This document shows, one piece after another, positions 13,738-24,465 of a DNA stretch of 64,000 bases; position 1 is the first letter of the stretch; each line of letters starts with the position of its first letter. The DNA comes from Triglochin maritima. Lineage: Eukaryota; Streptophyta; Magnoliopsida; Alismatales; Juncaginaceae. The stretch lies in NCBI GenBank assembly GCA_963682175.1, contig OY821775.1, positions 34,532,053 through 34,596,052 on the forward strand, given 5' to 3'. The notes under the pieces are model-generated. The model saw only the letters and a list, made by a program, of their open reading frames with translations. It was not told the origin of the DNA and did no database searches. The translations under genes and the position numbers were made by a program.

Positions 13738-15544
13738 TTTATTCTTGGTAAGCAACATGATTACTTTGACGATCGAGTTGACGCCAATATCATTCAGGTA
13801 AAGGATGATATTGAATCAATGGACATGTTTGAGACACATCGACATATTATTGAGGTGCCCTATGACCATGTTGTGAGTGAAGATGATCTTAAGGAATCAC
13901 CCTCTGAATTCCGTGATGAGGTGGCACATATGGGTGCCTTCTCTTCTTACCCCGTGGCCCTTGAGCCACTTGAGCTTAGTCTAGAATACAACAAGGACAC
14001 ACCTATGATCGAGCTTAAAACTTCTCCTCGATAACCTCCAATACATCTTCTTGGGGGATAATGAGACATTGTCACTCATTATCGCTTCTGATCTGGCAAA
14101 AGAAGAAGAAGCTCCCTTAAGAAGTTGATCTTCGAACAGAAGAGGGATATCGGGTGGTCCTTGAAGGATATCAATAGAATCAACCCTGGTATTGTTCACC
14201 ATCGGGTCCACATGGAAGAGAATTCTAGGCCCCGCCACGACCCACAACGAACGTTGAATCCTGTACTAAAAGAAGATGTTCGAAAGGAGGTTCTCAAGTG
14301 CTTGGATCATGATATAATATATCCTATTTCTGATAGTTCGTGGGTGAGTCCTATCAATATGGTTCCCAAGAAGTCAAGCGTGATAGTCATTGAGAATGGA
14401 CATAGTGAGCATATACCGACATGCCTGAAGACTGGCTGGCGAGTTTGCTTTGGTTATCGCAAGCTCAATGTGGCAACACAGAAAGATCATTTCCCATTGC
14501 CATTCATTGATAAGATGTTGGAAGGGTTGGCCGAACATGAGTAATCTTGTTATATCGATGGATACTCAGACTACAACCAAATTCCAATCGCACCCCAGGA
14601 TCAAGAGAAAACCACATTAACATGTCTGTTTCGCACGTTTGCTTACCATCGCATGCCCTTTGGGTTATGTAGTGCACCGACGATATTTCAAAGGTGCATG
14701 ATTAGTATCTTCTACGCTACGGTGGAGTGTTTCCTTGATATTTTCATGGGCGACTTCTCCATATTTGGCACTTCATTCGATGAGGGCCTTCATCACTTGA
14801 GCCTTGTCCTCAAGCGATGTCGTGAGAAGAACCCCACTCTTAATTGTGAGAAATGTCACTTCATGGTTAAGTGAGGTATCATACTTGGACATATGGTCTC
14901 GAGTAGGGTAATTAAGGCCGATCCCGCCAAAGTGGGTCTTACTGCAATTCTCCCACCATCACGTAATATGAAGGATATCCGTGCCTTTTTGGGGTATGCT
15001 GGATGCTATCGGCTGTTCATTTGGGATTTTAGTAAAATTGCTCGACCTCTCACCGCTTTGTTGGCTAGGGATGCCAATTTCGCGTTTACACCAGATTACC
15101 ACCACGCCTTTTTCACCCTGAATAAAGAGTTTACTTCGGTTCCCATAATTAAGGCACAAGTGTGGACTGCACCTTTCGAGTTGTTGTGTGATGTGTCTGA
15201 CTTTGCTATGGGAGAAGTGCTTGGCCAACGATTGAAAAAAATTCCTTATGTGATATACTATGCCAATAGAACACTCAATGACGCCCAATTGAACTACACT
15301 GTGACCAAGAAGGAATTCTTGGCGATTGTATTAGCTTTGGAGAAATCCCGATCATACTTGATTGGCTCCCACATGATTATCTACTCTGATCACACAACGA
15401 TCAAGGACCTCATGGTGAAGAAAGATTCCAAATCTCGACTCTTGAGATGGATCTTGTGGTTACAAGAAGTTCATCTCGAGATTTAGGACAAAAAACGTGT
15501 GAAAACGTGGTCGTTGACTATATATCTAAGTAGGTTGGGGTTAT
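13738..15544 (+). pseudogene. Athila-like pol fragment: linker before RT, reverse transcriptase and RNase H
   Basis: Broken plus-strand polyprotein of a Ty3/gypsy element. 13740-14120 matches the linker that precedes RT in Athila-type elements (LELKPLP-like block followed by LGDNETLSLII). RT spans 14125-14990: YRKLN, then PFGLCSAPTIFQRCM, then the catalytic box, which reads FMGDFSIFG where a functional copy has two aspartates, so one catalytic Asp is lost. RNase H follows to 15486 ([19 protein letters not shown], then [10 protein letters not shown]). In-frame stops lie at 14031, 14542, 14872 and 15484. The N-terminal gag is missing, and the frame stops at a solo LTR inserted at 15550. No function is expected. 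Confidence 0.85.
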
Positions 15545-16019
15545 CCCCATGATTAGTAGCATATCATACATTGCATTCAAACTATATATCATTTATTTCA
15601 CCCCAAATTTTTGCTACTCGAGTGTTTATTTGATGTGTTTCAAGCTTTATGCAATAAACAAGAGAAATGAAGAGAAAATGACCTAAACGCAAGAAGAATG
15701 GGCTGATTTGGAAGGTTTTGGACCTTATTGTAATGCCAAGGATGGATTGTAAGTCAGGAAGGACCCAAGTGAAAACCCGGAGAGACTTAAGTGTAAAGAA
15801 AAATATGTTGGCTGCAAAAGTCCAGAATCTCCTGAACCTAAGCAGTAATTCGAAAATTAAAACCAAATGGGCTCGAACCAGTAGCTTCTGGCGCACCCCA
15901 CATTTTATTATGTTATTTAAAACTGTGGTTAAAATTTGGAGGTGATCATAGAAAAATGATCCGCCACTGGTGGATCCGGTTAAGAGTTTGGCAGCCAGAT
16001 TTCTATGGTGGGTCAGGTT

Positions 16020-17560
16020 TGTTGGCTTTTTTGTCTTAATCCATTTTTGATGATTTAATCAACCTAATCTAAATCATAATCAAATGTAATGTAGCACACA
16101 TAATGCATAGAAGATATATTGTATTATGCTAACATCTACAGGTGATCAAGACTCAAGAAGAATGAAATTAAGTCAAGACGTGTAATCAAAGCTATTTGAA
16201 GACATGTAATTTTACATTATTTTTGAGTCTTAGGAACTTGTGTAATCTTGAGTATACAAGAGTTAAAACTTACTCACATACATAATAAGTTCCTTCTAGA
16301 AGTCACACAAAAAATTTCACATCAATTGGACTTCAATAGATCACCCAAAACCTTAGCCGGAAAATCACTAAACCAAAACCTAAACTTCTTGTGCCCATCA
16401 GTCGACCAGAACCAATGTCTTGTTCAACTTGTTATAACAGACCTTCTAAGTGTATTTTTGCTAGGTCCATCGGTTGACCGCTTTTGTGCTTTCAATTAAC
16501 CATTCTCATATTTTTTGGATGATCGTTAACCTTGTCGTATTATACAACGGTCGTATTCGTATAAATTCAACCAACCCCTAGAATACAATTGGCCACCAGT
16601 CGAACGTTGACCTTAGAATGGTCAACCATATGAAGACATATCTTGAGTCCAAAAGTTTCTATTTTTGGTCAAAACACCTTTCGTTTGACCGATTACCTTT
16701 ACCCTCTCCAAAACCCCCTGAATGATCGACCAACCCAATTATTCGGTTCGACCGTTCATTTAAGTGAACTTAAGCTTAAGCCTTGTTTGTTCGACCTCCT
16801 CTTTATTTGATCGACCAATTGTTCCTGGTTCCTTCTCGGAGACATTTCTGGACCTTATTCGGTCGACCGTTTGCCCCATTTTGTTCAACCGCTGAGGCAC
16901 AAAATTGCTGAACATAGAATCATGTATTGTTTATTTTACACATCAATCAATCCTTCCCCAGTGGCTAGAATACTTTAGGAGATTATAAATAGAGGTTCAA
17001 ATGCATTGTTTAGACAACTCTCCAATTTCAAATTGTCTCATACACTAGAGAGAAGTCTCTCAATCCTCAAAGCCCTAAATTACACACGCGAAGCCTTAAA
17101 CTTTCACATCTTTAATCATTTCAATATCATACTCAAGTGTGCACAAGTTAGAGAGTGTTGTTCCACTTAAACTTTGTTTTCAAGAACCAATGGTCTTGGT
17201 GAAAGCCCAAGACAAAGAGTAGAGATTTCGGTGAAAGCCCAAAGTATCCCTCTCGGTTTGTGAGAGGAGGATTCCAAGCTAGGCGAGGATTGTTCGCTAG
17301 CTTGCTGTGTAAAATGCATTGTCTCCCAGCCTGGAATGCGGAGTGAATAGTGAAGACGTGAGCGGAGCTCAAAGTGTCGAGCGTTGCTTGCAAGAGAGGA
17401 CATAGGCGGGTGACCGAACCTCTGTAAAATCCTCGTGTTATTGTGGTTTACATTGCTTTTCTCTACCTTGTTTTAAATTGCTTCCACTGCATATCTTATT
17501 TGTTTAAGTAGGGATTAAGCATATTTTGATAAGATAATTAGGGGTCATTATGATCCTACA
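16020..17560 (+). mobile_element. Copia-like solo LTR (TGTTGG...CCTACA), nested
   Basis: Starts TGTTGGCTTTTTTG and ends GATCCTACA. Flanking 5-mers are AGGTT (16015-16019) and GGGTT (17561-17565), a TSD with one mismatch. The reverse-oriented copy at 41829-43321 has the same ends and shares the internal block around the CGCTCACGTC/Cysteine-free exon-like region 17280-17400. Degenerate relatives of CGGTCGACCG (for example AGTCGACCAG near 16400, GGTTGACCG near 16475, GGTCGACCG near 16861) suggest a decayed palindrome cluster. Assignment to Ty1/copia rests on the TGTTGG terminus and overall layout, so it is tentative. Confidence 0.7.
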
Positions 17561-18199
17561 GGGTTCTCGGGTCAGAGCAATATGCAACATCCAAATCTAG
17601 TTTATAGCCGCCGGATTGCTTCCAGATCCATCCAAACCCTCTAAAATTCTATAAATACATTTGTAATGCCTCCTTTTTTCTCCTTCCTTCGTGTCCTCAG
17701 TTTAATTTATTTTCTTGTTTGGTAGAGCAGATTTTATTTCTTGTTTATTAGATTAGGATTAGTGTAGTGGAGGAGAAAAGGAGCAACTTTGTAAGCTTTC
17801 ATTTTAATATAGTGTAGTTTTGTTCTTTATCTTGATGTCTTTCCTTTGATGGAAATTTCCTTTGTGCTTGTTTTCCTTCATCTAGTTTCCTAAATTTTGC
17901 ATTATTTTTTTTTGATTTCTTTAGTTTAGAGATGAGTAGAGAGTAGTCCATCCCCATTTGGGGATGGAGAAGAAGGTGTTGTGATTATGTGATGTATGAG
18001 TGTGTGTGTTAACACTACCTTTCAACCTCACATGAGTTCGATAACCATCTTATGGGATTTTCACTCTTATCTTTGATGTGCTAATGCTCTTGAGTGAAGC
18101 TTAGCACATGCTTAAATTAGTGGGCCTATTTTATGGGGAATGATGAGGTTAGGATGAGGATGGAGTGGAAGAAGGAAACATAACATGTGCATGCATGTG

Positions 18200-18848
18200 T
18201 TGGAGGACGGGAGGAGGACGGGGAGCTACTGATCAACCCACCACAGGAGAATGCCCATCTCCTGGGCTACAGGGACCGCTGATTGGCGGTCCCCAACCGC
18301 CAATTGGCGGTCTAAAAGGCGCGCCTCGTGCGCTGCCTTAGACCGCCCTGATCTTCATGCATTTTGCCTTCAATAGACTCCACTAGATCCATGCTTGATC
18401 TATGCAACTGGGGGGGGGGGGGGGGCACGAAAGAAAGAAGGTGGCTCTCTCTTTCTACTCACATCCTCACTCTTTTTTCATACAATTTCGTGGCTCAACT
18501 TGTAATGCTTGTAATCTATTGTTGTTGTATTGGTGTTCTATTAAAAATGGTGAATTCTAGTGCTTTATATAGGCACTTACATGACACTACAACTTCCAAA
18601 TATAAAGACTACATAAACATGATCATTCAAGATCATTACACCCTCTACTTAAATTGCATACATAATTAGGACGAAAATTACACAAAAAATGAAAAGACTC
18701 TTGTCTCTTCCACTCCCTCAACCTTTTGTCTTCTCATGTGTTGACTCTTCACCCCCTTGATGAGTCATCAAGCAATGATGATGTGGCGGGTGACTAGGAC
18801 GCCACATAGGGTTAAGTCGCCACCTAGGATTAAGTTCAATTCTCAATA
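18200..18848. mobile_element. 649-bp insertion flanked by GCATGTG repeats
   Basis: Comparing this LTR with family T LTRs shows unbroken alignment if 18200-18848 plus one copy of GCATGTG (18193-18199 or 18849-18855) is removed. The insert starts TTGGAGGACGGG and ends CTCAATA, with no clear terminal inverted repeat. It carries a G14 run near 18412-18425 and two palindromes of the CCGCCAATTGGCGG type (18274-18291, 18295-18312), which are otherwise seen in family T LTRs and leaders. A short frame at 18364-18669 has no recognisable content. Confidence 0.55.
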
Positions 18849-19290
18849 GCATGTGCTCATGTTGGCCTCATCCTAATTAATGTCTTGTATGTTTTAATGA
18901 TTGTGTTAAAACTTCTTTCATGTGGAGACATAGTAGGGTTTGGTCATTATGCATGAATTCATTTTAATTATTGTCTTGTATGTTTTAATGATAATGTTTT
19001 ATCTTATTTCATGTGGAGGCAAAGTTGGATTTGGTTTTATGGATTTCATGTATTACATGTTGTGATGAGCACAATTGAACACACACTACACATATTTTCA
19101 TTCCACTTTCTTTCCCTACCCCCTAAGGGGTTTTATTTTATTGTTTGTTTTTTATTTCACTCGCATCGTAGTTTAATTCAACTCGCATTCCTCTCTCTTC
19201 TTTCCCCACTCGACTGTGGACCGAGTTGTGCTTGCCACCACTTCAATGCGGCCGCACACTTGTGGTATTATAACTGATTCAATTACCCCA

Positions 19291-20098
19291 CAAAGACCAA
19301 TGACTACAAGATGGTCATCAAATTATTAAAGGACATTGTTGCACGATTTGGTATGCTTCATACCATAATCAGCGTCGGGGGTACCCACTTATGCAATCTC
19401 TCCTTTGAAGTGCTTATAAGGATGTATTCGATCACCCACAAGCTTGCGACCCCATATCATCCACAAACTAGTGGGCATGTTGAAATTTCTAACCGTCAAT
19501 TAGAGCAAATCCTTGAGAAGATGGTTAATTCCTTATGAAAGGATTGATCTACTAAACTGAATGACATGTTGTGGGCATTCTACACCGCGTACAAGACCCA
19601 TTTGGGTATGCCCCTATATCAGGTAGTGTACTACAAGGCTAGCCAATTACTCGTCTACCTCCAGCACCATGCTTTCTGGGCTATCAAGAGTCTGAATGTG
19701 GATCTTGCTCAAGAAGGGGCGCAACGTAAGCTTGACATCGTGGGGTTGGAAGAGCCACGCAATGATGCGTATGAAAATTTCACAATTCATAAGTCCTGAG
19801 CAAAAAGGTTTCGTGATCGCATGATTGTGTGGAAAATGTTTTCGGTGGGGCAGAAAGTATTGCTCTACAACTCCTGCCTTCATCTGTTTGCGGGTAAGCT
19901 CCGCAACATCATGCCCATTTATTGTGCAAACCGTATTTCCTCATGGACCAGTTGAAATCTTGAATCCAAGGAATGGGGAAGTGTTCGAAGTTAATAGACA
20001 ATGCCTCAAACCTTACTTGGAGGGGGCACAAGTTGGAGTCGAGGAGGTTATGATACTCATAAACCTCCCTGGCACTGAACCATTTGAATGGTTGAGTT
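19291..20098 (+). pseudogene. Athila-like integrase fragment, core to C-terminus
   Basis: Continues the plus-strand pol after the solo LTR. PTKTNDYK at 19286-19312 is followed by IVARFGMLHTIISVGGTHLCN, where the core normally has a catalytic Asp at ISD; here ISVGG has lost it. ATPYHPQTSGHVEISNRQLEQ (19449-19510) holds the third catalytic Glu region. Later frames give VGQKVLLYNSCLHLF and FIVQTVFPHGPVEILNPRNG, the C-terminal integrase end, up to about 20060. Several stops and frame changes occur. The HHCC zinc finger and first catalytic Asp are missing, and the frame differs from the RNase H side, so a deletion preceded the solo LTR insertion. Confidence 0.8.
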
Positions 20099-20639
20099 TT
20101 CATATTTGTACATATTTTTGTTGTTTAAAAAAACATTGGGTGTCATGGGTCCAACTCCTTGAGGATTTGGGCTCTATTTTAACGTACTTGTATTCCCTTC
20201 TTAAGTGTCTCACAAGTTTTGGGGATTTCCAATTTGTGTACATCAACATAACCATGACCTTCCTTATGCGCTTGATGTTGGTGAGATTTTTTCTTGTTCA
20301 TGCATAAATCCATGTAGTGTCATACTCACATTCGTTGAGGACAATGCATAAAGTAAGTGTGGGGTGCTTTTTATATGTACATAGTCAAGTCTTTTTCTTT
20401 TTCTTTTGTTTTCTTTTTTTGTATTGTTTGGGTCATGATAGTGTGCTGCAATTTACATTGATATATCTTGTTATTCCGTGATCCTTGGGTGACTTGCCTT
20501 CTTTTGCTTGTCGAGTGCTTTAGTTTTTCCATTTCTTTCAAAAGCTTCACGTGTTTGCGAAAGAAAATATTTTGTAAGTTTTGCATGTGTTTAGCATTTG
20601 CAAAACCGTTGAGAGGCAAAGTAAAAAGAAAGCTCCCAG
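20099..20639 (+). other. 3' non-coding part of an Athila-like internal region
   Basis: The block with TTGAGGACAATGCATAAAGTA (20334-20353) and the block 20460-20635 recur at 28940-29275 in the element starting at 24466. This is the untranslated region between pol and the 3' LTR. It stops abruptly where the minus-strand LTR fragment begins. Confidence 0.6.
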
Positions 20640-20798
20640 AATCACTCTTTTCTTCTTATGTTTAGGTTCTTTTTGCTTCATTTCTCTTCTTTATTACCTA
20701 AACCCTGAAATGCAAGTAACAAATACTCAAGTAGCGCAAATATGGGGTAAAATAAAGTATATATAATATGAATGTACTATATGATTTGCTATTAATCA
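20640..20798 (-). repeat. LTR fragment (minus), first ~160 bp of the LTR
   Basis: Read on the minus strand it starts TGATTAATAGCAAATC at 20798. It matches the 13600-13737 LTR copy (ACTTGGGTATTTGTTACTT-type block) and the plus LTR at 15550. It is truncated at about 20640 against internal sequence. Confidence 0.6.
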
Positions 20799-20936
20799 AT
20801 TGGCATTCCAAAATCCATGTGTTAAATTGATGTTACCGAAAGAGCTATGAATGTTACATCCTCCCTCATTCATTCATTTCTATCTTGAACTTTTTTTTTC
20901 TTGTTGACGTAAAAACAAATTTCGCTGGAAAGGACA

Positions 20937-22918
20937 TTGATTATTTCTTACGACGACCTCGACATTACTTTCAATGCTCAACCTTATTCTCAACCCTCAG
21001 TTGGAATGTCCTTCAAATCCTTTGAAGAAGCAAAAGATTTTTATACGTCGTTTACCGATGTCAATGGTTTCTGCCTCAAGATAAGACATTCCCACTACTT
21101 TCATTGCATTATCACAAGGGCTATGTTAACGTGTTGTAAAGTGGGAAGTGCTCCACCTCACCAAGGCGATGGTCTACTTAAGCCACGTTTGTCTTCCTAC
21201 ATCAGCTGTCACACACGTATTAGGGTTGCTAGCAATCCAGCCAAGGGTTATGTCCAAACAGAAGTTTGTTTGGAGCATAATCACGACATGCTCAATGAAC
21301 ATCAGTTAAGTTTTCTTCGTGTGAAGCATGAGGTTTCTAAAGCCAAGCGAGCATGGATTTCCTCCGATGACGTTGCTGACATTTTGACTTCTAAAACCAT
21401 GGAAACATTTGTTATTGAAGCCGACGGTCATTCAAACCTAGCCTTCAGTGAAAGAGACGTTAGGTGAGTTCCTCGCAGGAAACTTGTGTCCTTTGTCGGA
21501 CACATTCATTCTTTGTGGGACACGTTTGTCGCTCAATGGACACATTTGTCCCGTGAGACATAAATATGGCCAACGTGGGATGCTTCAGTCCCTCCCATCA
21601 CATGTTGTCAACGCGAGACACATATGTCCTTCGTAGGACATGTCTGTGTCTTGCGAGACAATTATGCCCCTCATAGGACAATAATGTCCCCCTCAGAACA
21701 ATTTTGTCACTCGTGGATCACGTTTGTCCCTCGTAAGACACATATGTCCCTCGTGAGACAATTATGTCGTTCTTGGGTCACACATGTCCCTAGCAAGATA
21801 ATTTTATTCCTCGGAGTATCCTGTCTTTTTTTCTTCTAATTTAGTTATATGTAAGTCACTCGTACAAATTTATTAAATGAAGTGCACAACCAAAAGATTG
21901 GTCCAGGCGATGCTGAAACGCTTCAGACATATTTCACCAAGTTGCAGACCATGGATCCCAAGTTTTTTATATTATGGACATTGACGATGGTCGTCTGAGG
22001 AATGTGTTGATGCTTGATTCTCGTTCTCATGGTGCCTACGACTATTTTGGTGATGCAATATGGTTCTACACTACGTATCTTACCTATAAATACAAGATGC
22101 CTTTTTCTCCATTTGTTGGTTTAATCACCATTTTGATTCAGTACTTCGTGGGTGTGCACTATTGGCTTGCTAAACAACCGAGAACTACATTTGGTTGTTT
22201 CGAACTTGTGTTTCATGCATGGGAGTTTTTAATGTCAATATCATCACAAACACTTTTCCTTTCACATTTTTACAGTATTGTCCAAATCTTTCTTACTTAA
22301 TCTTGTTTGATTAGGATCTTCACTAGCAGCCATCATAACTGACCAGTGTCATGCTATTACATCTGCCATTTAAATGGTTTTCCCACAAGGAATGCATACA
22401 TTTTTGTATATGGAACATAATGAACAAGGCACCCTTGAAGTTGCCAGCCAGCAATCGTGCAACTATGTTATGTCTTTTGAAGTAGGTAGTGTACGAGACA
22501 GATGAGGCTGCAATTTTTGACGGTAAATGGGTTTGTTTCATTCAAGAATTCTCTTTTGAAAATAACTCTTGGCTTGAGTCAATATACAATTTTTCCGAGT
22601 CACTTCTTTGCAGGGATGTCTTCGACACAACGTAGTCAAAGTATGAACACCTTCTTTGACAAGTATTGTATTTCAAAGACGACTCTCAAACATTTTGTCC
22701 AACAATACAAGTTAGGATTGCTTCACAAGAATGAGATGGAGGCTCAAGCCAATTTCAACTGTCTCTATAGACATCCTACGTTGATTACAAACTTTCCATT
22801 TAAGAAACAACTATCAGAGTTGTACATGGTCAAAGCCTTCGAGAGATTCCAATATCATATCGGTCGAATGGTTTTCAAAAATTTATTTGTTAGAGAGGCT
22901 TGTCCCTCTCGGGACTAG
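20937..22918 (+). pseudogene. FAR1/FHY3-type Mutator-like (MULE) transposase gene, decayed
   Basis: Read in several pieces. 20937-21463 encodes a FAR1-type zinc DNA-binding domain: SFKSFEEAKDFYTSFTDVNG, a CHTRIRV block, then VCLEHNHDM. 21870-22150 encodes the start of the MULE catalytic domain (LQTYFTKLQTMDPKFFY, DIDDGRLRNVLMLDSRSHGAYDYFGDAI, then TTYLTYKYKMPFSPFVG). 22320-22490 has a degraded IITDQCHAI block. 22600-22870 encodes GMSSTQRSQSMNTFFDKY and HFVQQYKLGLLHKNEMEAQANF. Domain order is that of FAR1-related transposases. The coding pieces are separated by tandem arrays (21478-21830 and after 22900) and contain stops, so no intact protein is possible. I cannot see terminal inverted repeats, so it could be a dead transposon or a dead FAR1-like host gene. 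Confidence 0.8.
21478..21830. repeat. Degenerate tandem array of dyad units, TGTCCCTCGTGGGACA type
   Basis: About 14 units of roughly 24 bp. Each is an imperfect palindrome built on GTCC...GGAC (for example TGTCCTTCGTAGGACA near 21625). The array begins just after a donor-like GTGAGT at 21464 at the end of the FAR1 domain coding piece and ends shortly before the catalytic-domain piece. It may be an expanded intron or an insertion. Confidence 0.75.
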
Positions 22919-23390
22919 TCTCGTCATTATACGGGATAGAATAGTCCTGCCAAGGGACAAGCACACTCATCCAATGGTGCATGCCTATCCTACGTGGGAC
23001 AAACCCATCCAGAGCCTGGACATTCCATGCCCGTCTCTACGCGGGGTTGTCGGGTCCTGGGGGACATACTCGTCCCCTATGGGACCGACCTGTCCTTTAT
23101 TGGAGTAGAATTGTCTCGACTCGGGACAATGATGTCCTTCAATGGAAAATACCTTGACTCAGGACAAACCTATCCCGACAAGGAACAATGTCGTCCCGTG
23201 TCGGGGCAACTTCAATGGGATAGGCCAGTCCTTGGTGATATAGACTCATCCCATCGTGGGACAGACTCGTCCCCCGTGGGTCAGAATCATCCCGACACTA
23301 GACAATCTCAGTCTTTATCGGGACAAAATAGTAGCGACTCAGGATAGTCATGTCCTTCAATGGGACAAGCCCTTCCTTCATGAGAGAGAT
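22900..23390. repeat. Second degenerate dyad tandem array
   Basis: Same GTCCC...GGGAC logic as 21478-21830 with more divergent spacers, for example TGTCCCTCTCGGGACTAG at 22901-22918. It starts within the last codons of the MULE reading frame and ends at a TTCAATGGGACAAG block near 23355-23370. Confidence 0.7.
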
Positions 23391-24136
23391 CTCTACTGGC
23401 CTTTTTAATGCCAACACTCAGGTCATCAAAATTGAGCATAACAAAAAATTCTCCACTATTATGAAAATTCAACATAAAAAAATCAATATATCGAACATAA
23501 CAAACCATTAAACACTAGTATTAAATCATTCACAAACCCTCAATCTCACTAAACATTTAATAATTACATGTATTACGATTTTACTTTGAATCCAGAGTCC
23601 CCGACTATATACATCTTCAATTCAACCCTGATCGAGTGTCGATACTCGTGCTCCCTCTCTTTGTCGGTCGTTCACCAAGCATAAGCATTTGCCATTTTTC
23701 TCTTTTGTATATCAGGTCTCAGTCCACTTTGAGGGTGGATCTCCAAAATTCAGCCACTAAATGGTTGATTTTTCATGGACACCAACCACTTAATGTCTTT
23801 CTTTTTCATTGTCAATCTTTCTCACAAGGCTATTTAGTTGTCTTAATTATGTGTCGTCCCATCCACAATTAGCAGTGTTCACTTTGTGCAGAAAACATGA
23901 ATTGGGTGGCAGTGGTTGAAATTGTGATAACCTTTCATCGATAGTATCCCAAATCCCACCTTTGCTCCAGGAAATTTAACAAGGCGTCCATTAACTATCC
24001 ATTCAAAAGAGTGACATTAACTTGACAGTTTCCTAGCTTAAAAAGAACTGAAGTATGATAAAGAATTTTACTTACATCAGTTGATGTACCTGAACCTTTG
24101 GTGATTAGTTTGTGTAGATCCTTTCACCTAACCAAG
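23391..24136. other. Non-coding stretch, target DNA of the plus-strand LINE
   Basis: AT-rich, with no gene, LTR end or tandem array recognised. Its last bases supply the left copy of the LINE target-site duplication. Sequence after 46169 should be its original continuation. Confidence 0.5.
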
Positions 24137-24282
24137 ATGCCCTCCTTGTACCGGACTAAAGGAGAAGAAGGAAGAAAAAAGATGAGAGGAGAGAGAGGGA
24201 GTGGTGACAAGTATGGGGAACCTAGGTTTCTCTAGGGTTCTGACCTCTTTCACCACCTAAAACTCTGGTTTTTCGTTGAAAA

Positions 24283-24465
24283 ATGAACCCCAAGCCTTGC
24301 TCTACTAGTGAGCAGCAAGAAGATGGAGAGTGTGGCAGCAAAAGGGCTCTCCATCGACTCCCATTGAATGCTTCATCCCCAGCCTTAGGGGACGAAGTGC
24401 ACACACCACCTCTAGGGAGTGTTGAAACTCCCCCAAGGAAGTGGAGTGATTTGTTTATGGCTGGC
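24283..24465 (+). pseudogene. LINE ORF1, N-terminal 61 codons
   Basis: ATG at 24283 opens a frame ending in PPRKWSDLFMAG, cut off by the LTR starting at 24466. The minus-strand LINE at 59765-60019 has the matching KAWKWSDLFK, followed by the DUF4283-like ORF1 body, so this is the same position of the same protein family (LINE RNA-binding ORF1). The upstream 130 bp is GA-rich 5' UTR. Confidence 0.65.

Larger units (their letters stand above)
15550..19285 (+). mobile_element. Solo LTR of an Athila-like family, TSD CCCCA, interrupted twice
   Basis: Starts TGATTAGTAGCATATC and ends GATTCAATTA, flanked by CCCCA at 15545-15549 and CCCCA at 19286-19290. It lies inside the pol fragment. No primer-binding site follows the end, so this is a solo LTR left by LTR-LTR recombination. 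It carries the copia-like solo LTR 16020-17560 and the 649-bp insertion 18200-18848. Removing both leaves about 1.5 kb. A TATA-like CTATAAATAC lies at 17650-17659. Confidence 0.8.
12425..20803 (-). mobile_element. Minus-strand Athila-like LTR element with inverted internal region, TSD ATTGG
   Basis: The outer ends are ATTGG at 12425-12429 and ATTGG at 20799-20803. Directly inside are the two ends of one LTR family, both in minus orientation: an LTR 3' end at 12430 and an LTR 5' end at 20798. The body between carries Ty3/gypsy pol in the plus direction, opposite to the LTRs. LTR polarity was judged from the terminal block containing GTGCACTTGCGG, which in related copies lies directly before the tRNA-Asp primer site. 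The arrangement could come from inversion of the internal region or ectopic recombination between copies. A chance 5-bp match is possible but unlikely, because both ends were fixed independently. Confidence 0.55.

Noticed and set aside
13519..13758. 79-codon minus-strand reading frame
   Set aside because: It lies entirely in the LTR (12430-13737); the similarity is at DNA level to other LTR copies, not to a protein.
22887..23347. Overlapping frames rich in Gly, Pro and Ser
   Set aside because: They are read-through of the dyad tandem array.
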